A stretch of DNA of 6,939 bases, from positions 1-6,939 of the forward strand of contig DQCH01000054.1 in assembly GCA_003545155.1 (NCBI GenBank), read 5' to 3'. Shown here in pieces: positions 1 through 5,474 of this stretch (within the stretch, counting starts at the first letter, position 1; every line of letters begins with the position of its first letter). Source of the DNA: Candidatus Acetothermia bacterium. GTDB lineage: Bacteria > Bipolaricaulota > Bipolaricaulia > UBA7950 > UBA9294. The position numbers and the translations under genes were made by a program. A model generated the notes under the pieces. That model was not told where the DNA came from and ran no database searches. It worked only from the letters and a program-made list of their open reading frames with translations.

Positions 1-924
1 GATATTCTCTTTGCCGGTGATCCAGAGGTAGTCCGCGCTGCGCTTAACGCGCACAACGAAGTGGAGGGGGGATGTTTTACCATCCTCCCGACGACGCAGA
101 CGATCGGAATGGACGAGTCGCCTGTACAGGCGGTGCGTAGTAAACGCGACTCTTCATTGGTTAGAGGATTGATTGCCCTTAAGGCGCGGGACGTCGATGC
201 GTTTGTCTCTCCGGGAAATACGGGTGCGGTGGTCGCCGGTTCAATCTTTACCCTCGGTCGCATCGCCGGGATCCCACGGCCGGGGATCGCCGCTTCTATA
301 CCGACTGTTCTCGGAGAAGAGATCCTTGTTATCGATGTAGGTGCGAATGTCGATTGTGCCCCGGCTCACCTCGTACACTTTGCCCTTATGGGGGCAAGCT
401 ACGCACGTGACGTGCTGAGGATCTCCCACCCGAGGATTGGCCTATTGAACATCGGAACGGAGAAGGCAAAGGGGAATAAGCTGAACTACCGCGCTTTTGA
501 ACTCCTGGAAGCCGGGCCGCTACCGTTTGCCGGGAACGTCGAGGGACACCACTTACTTACCGAGCGGCCGGTTGATGTGGTCGTCTGTGACGGGTTCGTG
601 GGTAATGTCTTTCTAAAGGCGCTCGAAGGAGGAGTCTTGGCTGTGAGCGGTCTGTTGAAAGGGTCGATTCGGGATAGCTTTCGGGCCAAGATAGGAGGGC
701 TGCTTCTGCGGCCTATCTTTTCCGTCCTGCGCGATAGGCTCTCCTACCAGCGTTTCGGTGGGGCACCGCTCCTCGGTGTGAACGGGGTGGTGGTGATTGC
801 CCATGGTCGATCCGATGCCAAAGCGATCGAGTCGGCGATCGAGGTCGCCCGTTGTGCTGTTGAGGCCGACCTGAACGCTGAGATCGGACGAGGGATCAGT
901 GGGTGGAGTACCGATGGGGGCTAG
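1..924 (+). CDS. plsX: Phosphate acyltransferase PlsX (5'-truncated by window edge)
   Basis: PlsX converts acyl-ACP and phosphate to acyl-phosphate, the donor used by PlsY to start phospholipid synthesis; it is a soluble, membrane-associated enzyme. The reading frame is open from base 1, so the start codon lies upstream; 307 residues are visible, and compared with E. coli PlsX roughly 35 N-terminal residues (including the DxMGGD region) are missing. Visible family motifs, numbered from the first visible residue: AGDP (5-8), SPGNTGA (70-76), DVGANVDC (112-119), LLNIGTEKAKG (148-158), VCDGFVGNV (195-203) and YQRFGGAPLLGVNG (249-262), followed by AHG. These are the conserved blocks of the family in the expected order, so the assignment is firm. 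It overlaps fabH by 11 bases, which points to coupled translation in the fab operon. No frameshift or internal stop is seen. Confidence 0.96.
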   Translation, partial: DILFAGDPEVVRAALNAHNEVEGGCFTILPTTQTIGMDESPVQAVRSKRDSSLVRGLIALKARDVDAFVSPGNTGAVVAGSIFTLGRIAGIPRPGIAASIPTVLGEEILVIDVGANVDCAPAHLVHFALMGASYARDVLRISHPRIGLLNIGTEKAKGNKLNYRAFELLEAGPLPFAGNVEGHHLLTERPVDVVVCDGFVGNVFLKALEGGVLAVSGLLKGSIRDSFRAKIGGLLLRPIFSVLRDRLSYQRFGGAPLLGVNGVVVIAHGRSDAKAIESAIEVARCAVEADLNAEIGRGISGWSTDGG

Positions 925-1891
925 GATCATCGGAACGGGGAGCTACGTGCCCCCAAAGTGCTTGACCAATGCTGACCTTGAGAGGATGGTCGATACCTCA
1001 GATCAGTGGATTGTTCGACGGACTGGGATTCGGTCACGTTATCACCTTGCTGAGGGGCAGGACCCAGCTATTATGGGGATCGAGGCCGGGAAGAGTGCGC
1101 TTAACCAGGCTATGGTCTCCCCTGAACAAGTCGATCTGTTGATTGTCGCCAGCAATTTTCCCGATATGATCTGTCCGGGGTCTGCGCCGTTCATTGCCGC
1201 TGGGCTCGGTCTTGACCACGCCCCATTCTTTGACCTCAAGGCTGGCTGTTCGGGATTTGTCTATGGTCTCGCTATAGCCGATGGGTTAATCAGCTCCGGC
1301 TTATTCCACCGTCTCTTGTTGGTGGGGACCGAGGCCCTCTCCCGTGTTACTGACTGGTCCGATCGCAAGACCTGCGTCCTGTTTGGCGACGGCGCTGGTG
1401 CTGTCCTGCTCGAACCGGCCCCACCAGGGGAGGGGGTCTTAGGTAGCGCGCTTCATGGGGACCACGATAAGGCTCTCCTTCTTCACCTCCCTGCCGGCGG
1501 CACGCGGACACCGGCAAGTCACAAGACCGTGGAGGCGAAAGAGCACTACCTGAAGATGGAAGGGGCGGGGGTCTATCGCAGTGCGGTCCCGATGATGGAA
1601 CAGGCTACCCGCGAGGTACTCGCTTCTGCTTCACTTCGGCTTGTTGACGTCGACTGGCTGATCCCACATCAGGCGAACATCCGCATCATAGACTCACTGA
1701 TCCAGCATCTTGATTTCAGTCGGGAGCAGGTGATTATCAACCTCGACCGCGTCGCCAACACCTCGACCGCGTCCATCCCCATTGCCCTCGACGAGGCGCT
1801 TCGCTCTGGGAGGATCGCCCGCGGCGACCTTGTTGTCCTCACAGCCTTCGGTGCTGGTGCGACCTACGGGGCTGTAGTGTTAAGGGCATAG
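914..1891 (+). CDS. fabH: Beta-ketoacyl-ACP synthase III (FabH)
   Basis: FabH condenses acetyl-CoA (or another short acyl-CoA) with malonyl-ACP to start each fatty acid in the cytoplasm. The 325-residue product has the usual FabH length. The catalytic triad is visible: Cys112 in AGCSGF, His252 in PHQANIR and Asn282 in ANTSTAS, plus the N-terminal block IIGTGSYVP and the CoA-site region WIVRRTGIRSR (32-42), and FGDGAGA at 157-163. The ATG at 914 was preferred over an in-frame GTG at 899 because it aligns with the start of E. coli FabH and has GGTGGAG (902-908) five bases upstream. The gene overlaps plsX by 11 bases and ends two bases before fabD. Primer preference (acetyl or branched-chain) cannot be read from the sequence by eye. 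Confidence 0.97.
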   Translation: MGARIIGTGSYVPPKCLTNADLERMVDTSDQWIVRRTGIRSRYHLAEGQDPAIMGIEAGKSALNQAMVSPEQVDLLIVASNFPDMICPGSAPFIAAGLGLDHAPFFDLKAGCSGFVYGLAIADGLISSGLFHRLLLVGTEALSRVTDWSDRKTCVLFGDGAGAVLLEPAPPGEGVLGSALHGDHDKALLLHLPAGGTRTPASHKTVEAKEHYLKMEGAGVYRSAVPMMEQATREVLASASLRLVDVDWLIPHQANIRIIDSLIQHLDFSREQVIINLDRVANTSTASIPIALDEALRSGRIARGDLVVLTAFGAGATYGAVVLRA

Positions 1892-1893
1892 AC

Positions 1894-2778
1894 ATGCCAG
1901 TAAAAAAGAGGAAGATAGCGTTCCTTTTTCCGGGGCAGGGAAGGATACCTCAGGGGCTTCCCCCAACCTCCGACGTGGGAGGACGCTTGTTCAAACTAGC
2001 TGCGGAAAGAGGACTTCCTTTGCAAGAATGGATCACAAGCGGTAGTTTGGACCTTCTCCACCGGACTGAGTATGCTCAGCCAGCGGTTCTGATCGATAGC
2101 CTAGCGAAGGAAGAAGCTTTACGAGGAAATGGGGTCAAGCTTGGTATCGTCGCTGGTCACAGTCTGGGTGAGTACACTGCCCTGGTGAGTGCCGGTCTTC
2201 TCACTCCGGAGGAAGCCCTCTTAGTGGTGATCGAGCGCGGGCGCCTCATGGCACGTGTTGAGGGCGGAATGGCAGCGATCGTCAAACTCCCAGTCGAGGA
2301 GATGCGGGCGATCTGCGGGCGTATCGGATCGGGCGTGGCGGTCGCCAACTACAACGGACCGAGGCAGGTAGTTATCTCCGGTGAGCAAAAGGCGCTCAAG
2401 GAGGCGGTGGCGGCAGCAGAGCAGGCTGGCGGACGGGCGATTCCCTTGCGCGTTTCCGGCCCATTCCACTCCCCATTGATGACTGAGACGCAGGCAGCAC
2501 TTGTCCCACAGATCGAGTCACTCTCCTTCAATCCCCCTTCCGTTCCCGTGGTCTCCAGTGTGAGCGGCGAGGTAGAGACCGATCCAGTGCGGTTAAAAAC
2601 GCTCTTGTTGACACAGATCACCGCTTGTGTACGCTGGGTAGATGTGGTAAACAGTTTAGTGGCCAGCGGGGTAACTTGCGCAGTGGAAGTTGGTCCGGGA
2701 GAGATTCTCACCGGCCTGGGAAGGCGGATCACCTCGCAAGTGCAGTTTGTTACCTTCAAGGAGGCCCTGGATGGGTGA
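1894..2778 (+). CDS. fabD: Malonyl-CoA:ACP transacylase (FabD)
   Basis: FabD moves malonate from CoA to the ACP phosphopantetheine, supplying the extender unit for elongation. The 294-residue product has family length. The nucleophile Ser90 sits in GHSLGE, the malonate-carboxylate-binding Arg115 in ERGRLM, and the catalytic His192 in GPFHSPLM; EVGPGEILTGL near the C-terminus (265-275) is the usual closing motif. The N-terminal oxyanion motif reads FPGQGRI rather than the common FPGQGSQ, keeping the Gln (residue 15) but changing the next two positions; this is within family variation. The start ATG follows the fabH stop by two bases, with a modest AAGGG (1882-1886) upstream, so re-initiation after fabH is likely. 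The last 8 bases overlap fabG. The protein does not look like a polyketide-synthase AT domain because it stands alone in a fab operon. Confidence 0.97.
   Translation: MPVKKRKIAFLFPGQGRIPQGLPPTSDVGGRLFKLAAERGLPLQEWITSGSLDLLHRTEYAQPAVLIDSLAKEEALRGNGVKLGIVAGHSLGEYTALVSAGLLTPEEALLVVIERGRLMARVEGGMAAIVKLPVEEMRAICGRIGSGVAVANYNGPRQVVISGEQKALKEAVAAAEQAGGRAIPLRVSGPFHSPLMTETQAALVPQIESLSFNPPSVPVVSSVSGEVETDPVRLKTLLLTQITACVRWVDVVNSLVASGVTCAVEVGPGEILTGLGRRITSQVQFVTFKEALDG
2758..2764 (+). promoter_or_regulatory. Ribosome binding site of fabG, inside fabD
   Basis: AAGGAGG lies six bases before the ATG at 2771 and within the fabD reading frame. It decides the fabG start: the frame is open upstream to 2690, but the protein family begins at this ATG and only this one has a strong SD. 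Confidence 0.85.
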
Positions 2779-3502
2779 ATTCGATGGGCGGGTGGCAGTC
2801 GTTACAGGTGGGACAAGGGGAATTGGAAGGGCTATCGTACACCTTTTGCACCGTGAGGGGTGTGTGGTGGCAGTCCTTGCTCGCAACGAGGAGGCGGGGA
2901 CGACCCTCGTTGAGGAACTCAAACACTGCCGCTTCCTGCGCGCGGATGTTTCAGATTTTGCACGGGTTAAGGAAGTCGTAAACTCGATCTATGAGGAGTA
3001 TGGACAGATCGACTATCTCGTCAATAATGCCGGGATCATACGTGACCGGCTGATCCTGCGGATGAGCGAGGAGGACTGGAGCCGGGTGATTGAGGTGAAC
3101 CTAACGGGGGCCTACAACTGTATCCGTGCCTGCCTGCGCTACATATTGAAGGGTGAAGACGGAGCGATTGTGAGCATTGGCTCTGTGGTAGGGGAGACGG
3201 GAAATGTGGGGCAGGCGAACTACGCCGCCTCCAAGGCCGGACTCATCGGTCTGAGCCGAAGTGTGGCTAAGGAAGTTGCCGGCCGTGGGATCCGGGTGAA
3301 CGTGGTCTCTCCTGGGTTCATCCACACTGAGATGACAGAGGGGCTGAGTGAAGAGGCCCGCTCTTTCTATCTTGATCGCCTCCCTCTACAAAGAGAAGGG
3401 ACCCCGGAAGAGGTGGCTGAGGTTGTGTCGTTCTTGCTTTCCAAAAGGGCTTCATATATAACTGGGCAAGTCATCGGTGTTAATGGGGGACTTTACCCCT
3501 AA
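2771..3502 (+). CDS. fabG: 3-oxoacyl-ACP reductase (FabG)
   Basis: FabG is the NADPH-dependent short-chain dehydrogenase that reduces 3-ketoacyl-ACP to (R)-3-hydroxyacyl-ACP in each elongation cycle. The 243-residue product matches family length. The Rossmann nucleotide motif TGGTRGIG is at 12-19, the adenine-side Asp59 in ADVSD, NNAG at 85-88, and the catalytic set Asn110, Ser138, Tyr151 and Lys155 (YAASK) is complete. The C-terminal ITGQVIGVNGG is the standard FabG ending. Arg residues after the glycine motif and in LARNEE (35-41) fit NADPH use, an inference from the family. The start ATG lies 8 bases before the fabD stop behind AAGGAGG, which suggests translational coupling. Its operon position between fabD and acpP separates it from the many general-purpose SDR paralogues. 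Confidence 0.97.
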   Translation: MGEFDGRVAVVTGGTRGIGRAIVHLLHREGCVVAVLARNEEAGTTLVEELKHCRFLRADVSDFARVKEVVNSIYEEYGQIDYLVNNAGIIRDRLILRMSEEDWSRVIEVNLTGAYNCIRACLRYILKGEDGAIVSIGSVVGETGNVGQANYAASKAGLIGLSRSVAKEVAGRGIRVNVVSPGFIHTEMTEGLSEEARSFYLDRLPLQREGTPEEVAEVVSFLLSKRASYITGQVIGVNGGLYP

Positions 3503-3512
3503 GAGGGCTATG

Positions 3513-3522
3513 AAAGGAGGTG
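3513..3522 (+). promoter_or_regulatory. Very strong ribosome binding site of acpP
   Basis: AAAGGAGGTG is complementary over ten bases to the standard 16S rRNA 3' end and lies nine bases before the ATG at 3532. ACP is usually among the most abundant proteins of the cell, so a near-perfect SD is sensible. It also argues against the in-frame GTG at 3520, which is inside this site. Confidence 0.85.
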
Positions 3523-3531
3523 TCGATATCG

Positions 3532-3780
3532 ATGAACGATATTGCGACCAGGGTGCGGGCGATCATTTCCGATCAACTGATGGTTGAACCGGAGGAGGTC
3601 ACAGACGAGTCCTCGTTTGTTGAAGACCTGGGGGCCGACTCACTGGATACCGTGGAACTGATCATGGAGTTCGAGGATGAGTTTGGGGTGGAGATCTCAG
3701 ATGAGGACGCGGAGAAGATCTCCACTGTGGGGGAGGCAATCGCTTATATGAAGAAGTTAATGGAGGGGAAGGAATCCTAA
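3532..3780 (+). CDS. acpP: Acyl carrier protein (AcpP)
   Basis: AcpP carries growing acyl chains on a 4'-phosphopantetheine arm for FabD, FabH, FabG and PlsX. The 82-residue product is small, strongly acidic and fits the four-helix ACP fold. The modified serine is Ser37 in LGADSLDTVELIM, the standard ACP signature; EDEFGVEISDEDAEKI (helix III region) and a C-terminal helix ending in MKKLMEG follow. The ATG at 3532 gives the family N-terminus; a GTG four codons upstream falls inside the SD. The gene stands 29 bases after fabG and is followed by a terminator, making it the last gene of the fab unit. Primary-metabolism ACP is more likely than a polyketide or specialised ACP because of this context. 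Confidence 0.97.
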   Translation: MNDIATRVRAIISDQLMVEPEEVTDESSFVEDLGADSLDTVELIMEFEDEFGVEISDEDAEKISTVGEAIAYMKKLMEGKES

Positions 3781-3795
3781 CACTTTTAGTCGACG

Positions 3796-3830
3796 AAGAG
3801 GGGCAACGGAGGCGCGTTTGTCCCTTTTTT
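3796..3830 (+). terminator. Rho-independent terminator after acpP
   Basis: GGGGCAA (3800-3806) pairs with TTGTCCC (3818-3824) with one G-U pair and an 11-base loop; the stem can extend outward by A/G bases at 3796-3799 pairing into the T run. Six T residues follow directly (3825-3830). This is a classic intrinsic terminator placed 16 bases after the acpP stop. It separates the fab operon from the downstream genes, though readthrough cannot be excluded. Confidence 0.8.
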
Positions 3831-3876
3831 GTTTGCAGGCTCGTTTTCCTATCGTGAAGGGGTGAGGTGATTCTCT

Positions 3877-4362
3877 ATGAGAGAAGGCGAGAGGCGTGGA
3901 ACCGTCGGGCGAGAGAGTAAGAACCCTTACTTCGAGGGTCAGAAATACCCCGAACCGACCGTCTGTCCCCGCTGTGGCCTAGTCTACTATGCAGGGAGGT
4001 GGCAGAAAGTAGATGAGGCGCCATCTCATCCGGTGCAAGAGAGCCATTGCCCGGCGTGTCGGCGCGAAATCGATCGCTACCCTGCCGGCTTGGTGGTTCT
4101 ACGAGGAGCGTACCTTAAAAAACACCACCAAGAGATTCTAAATATTGTTCGCAACCAGGCCGCTTCTGCCGCCGCCGCCCGTCCTTTGCAGCGGATTATG
4201 TGGGTGAAAGAGGGACAAGGAGAAGTTGAGATCGCTACGACCAATGGCCACCTCGCACTTAGAATCGGCAAGGCGATCAAGAGTGCAAGTAAAGGGGATC
4301 TCACCATTAAACGAGCTGCGGAGGATCAACTTGTACGCGTCTACTGGGAGAGGGAGGATTAA
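3877..4362 (+). CDS. BCAM0308-like zinc-ribbon protein, function unknown
   Basis: The 161-residue product begins with a basic, charged stretch (MREGERRG) and then KYPEPTVCPRCGLVYYAGRW, giving a CxxC at 30-33; a second pair, CPAC, is at 58-61, so one four-cysteine zinc site is likely. RYPAGLVVLRGAYLKKHHQEIL (68-89), an Ala-rich helix and PLQRIMWV (103-110) follow, then a C-terminal alpha/beta part ending LVRVYWERED. From memory, the PEPTVCPxCG start, YPAG, HxxEIL, PLxRIM and L-R-V-W ending match the BCAM0308 family, small proteins of undetermined role; the cysteine pattern recalls NMD3-type zinc ribbons but no ribosomal role is shown. The start is set by GAGGTGA (3864-3870) six bases before the ATG. 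No signal peptide or membrane segment is seen, so it is probably cytoplasmic. It follows the acpP terminator and precedes a phosphatase gene by 72 bases. Confidence 0.8.
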   Translation: MREGERRGTVGRESKNPYFEGQKYPEPTVCPRCGLVYYAGRWQKVDEAPSHPVQESHCPACRREIDRYPAGLVVLRGAYLKKHHQEILNIVRNQAASAAAARPLQRIMWVKEGQGEVEIATTNGHLALRIGKAIKSASKGDLTIKRAAEDQLVRVYWERED

Positions 4363-4434
4363 GGTGGACGATAGCCGTGTTTATATGATCGGCCACTTCC
4401 GTGATGTGTGAGAACCTGCGAGTGGGGAGGTAGG

Positions 4435-5229
4435 ATGGAGAGCGAGTGCGCGCTTGAGGTGGCGGTAGAGATAGTTAAAGATGTGGGGAAGATCCTGCGC
4501 GCGGGGATGCATGCTGGTATTGACAAAAAAGCGCGCTACAAGAGCCACCCTCGCGACGTAGTGACGATCTTCGACCGCCGCGCCGAGGAGATGATCGTCA
4601 CAGCCATAAACAAAGCCTTCCCCGATCATGGAATTCTCTCCGAGGAAGGGACGGCTAAAGAGGGAACTTCCTCCTATCGCTGGGTGATCGATCCACTCGA
4701 TGGGACAAATAACTTCCTGAGTGGTTACCCTCAGTTTGCGATCTCGCTTGCCCTGATGCGTGGAGCGGAGGCACAAGTCGCCTGTATATACGACCCGTTG
4801 CGGGAGGAGATGTTCACAGCGATCTGCGGGGAAGGGGCGTTCCTGAACGGGGAGCCAAAACACGTGAGTGCCCAGGGGTCTCTCGACGGGGCGCTGATCG
4901 GGGCCGGCTTCTCCTCACGGCCGGAGCGCGCCTTGATCACCCACGCCGTACTGAAACACCTCATCCCCCATGCGCGCGCGATCCGCGCCGCTGGTTCGGC
5001 GTGTCTCGACCTTGCCTATGTAGCCGCTGGGCGGCTCGACGCAACCTGGTATGTCTCCCTCTCGCCATGGGATGTCGCCGCTGGGGACCTCCTAATCCGT
5101 GAGGCAGGAGGCCGGGTGAGTAACCTTGAGGGTGCCCCCCTCACCGATCCGGAGGCTGGGATCCTGGCGACAAACGGCCGCATCCATGTGGAGATGCTCG
5201 CCCTGGTTGGCAAGAAGCGATCTTTGTGA
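4435..5229 (+). CDS. Inositol monophosphatase family protein (SuhB-like)
   Basis: This is a Mg2+-dependent sugar-phosphate phosphatase of the IMPase superfamily; likely substrates are inositol-1-phosphate, fructose-1,6-bisphosphate or related compounds, and the sequence alone does not choose. The 264-residue product has normal family length. Metal ligands are intact: Glu70/Glu71 in LSEEG, Asp86 and Asp89 in WVIDPLDGTNNF, and Asp213 in PWDVAAGDLL; DVVTIFDRRAE (41-51) is the usual upstream block and AAGSACLDLAYVAAGR (185-200) the usual core. The ATG at 4435 is favoured because it matches the family start; GGGGAGG (4424-4430) lies only four bases upstream, a tight spacing. An in-frame GTG at 4408 would add nine residues without a good SD. 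No clear T-tract terminator follows. The protein is probably cytoplasmic, as no signal peptide is seen. Confidence 0.93.
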   Translation: MESECALEVAVEIVKDVGKILRAGMHAGIDKKARYKSHPRDVVTIFDRRAEEMIVTAINKAFPDHGILSEEGTAKEGTSSYRWVIDPLDGTNNFLSGYPQFAISLALMRGAEAQVACIYDPLREEMFTAICGEGAFLNGEPKHVSAQGSLDGALIGAGFSSRPERALITHAVLKHLIPHARAIRAAGSACLDLAYVAAGRLDATWYVSLSPWDVAAGDLLIREAGGRVSNLEGAPLTDPEAGILATNGRIHVEMLALVGKKRSL

Positions 5230-5394
5230 ATCCTTAACCGCTTACGATCGCACGACTAGCCTACTATTGCGCGATCATCCCTGGCTGAGAGGGTTTACTC
5301 TGCTTTCTCCCTTTTCCTCTCGGCGGCGATTTAGGCTGATACCTTGTCCATTATCCAAAAGGCGTGCCTCTTTAGCTCCGTTCCAAAAGCCGAC

Positions 5395-5410
5395 TGTGAT
5401 CTAGATCACG
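5395..5410. promoter_or_regulatory. CRP-like operator (near-ideal palindrome)
   Basis: TGTGATCTAGATCACG contains the perfect 14-base palindrome GTGATCTAGATCAC (5396-5409). It agrees with the CRP consensus TGTGA-N6-TCACA at nine of ten defined positions and with the core of the idealised E. coli CRP site, including its central TCTAGA, at 15 of 16. It lies in the only sizeable non-coding gap, 65 bases before the following start codon. The likely reader is a CRP/FNR-superfamily regulator; none is encoded in this window, so its identity and signal are unknown. Confidence 0.65.
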
Positions 5411-5431
5411 GAAATTTTATGTGCGTTCTTG

Positions 5432-5437
5432 TAAAAT
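5432..5437 (+). promoter_or_regulatory. Possible -10 box of the VWA-RTX gene
   Basis: TAAAAT matches TATAAT at five of six positions. The bases about 17 upstream (CGGAAA, 5409-5414) are a poor -35, as expected of an activator-dependent promoter. A start site near 5444 would put the centre of the CRP-like palindrome (5402.5) at -41.5, the class II position, and leave a leader of about 31 bases containing the SD. This is inference from spacing; transcription is not shown. Confidence 0.4.
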
Positions 5438-5462
5438 GAGGTTCGAGATGGGGGGAACCGAT

Positions 5463-5470
5463 AAGGAGGT
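5463..5470 (+). promoter_or_regulatory. Strong ribosome binding site of the VWA-RTX gene
   Basis: AAGGAGGT lies four bases before the ATG at 5475. It fixes the start at a codon followed directly by a signal peptide, and argues that this open frame is a real, well-translated gene. Confidence 0.85.
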
Positions 5471-5474
5471 AAGA

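Noticed and set aside
1741..1773. 13-base direct repeat CCTCGACCGCGTC at 1741-1753 and 1761-1773
   Set aside because: The two copies are read in different codon phases inside the conserved FabH active-site region, so it is best explained by codon choice and chance.
2690..2770. Longer fabG starting upstream at 2690
   Set aside because: The extra 27 residues lie fully inside fabD, do not resemble the SDR N-terminus, and the ATG at 2771 has a strong SD.
2625..2981. Alternative + frame of 118 codons spanning the fabD/fabG junction
   Set aside because: It overlaps two conserved enzymes in another phase and has no motif; the fabD and fabG frames carry complete catalytic residues.
4381..4863. 160-codon minus-strand frame opposite the phosphatase gene
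   Set aside because: It lies antisense to the conserved IMPase metal-site motifs and has no recognisable family features.
5246..5276. GATCGC / GCGATC inverted repeat (5246-5251 and 5271-5276) as a terminator of the phosphatase gene
   Set aside because: The stem is only six pairs with a 19-base loop and no T tract follows; it is not enough to call.
5126..5404. 92-codon + strand frame running from the end of the phosphatase gene into the intergenic gap
   Set aside because: It starts inside a conserved gene in another frame, lacks an SD, shows no recognisable domain, and overlaps the CRP-like palindrome.
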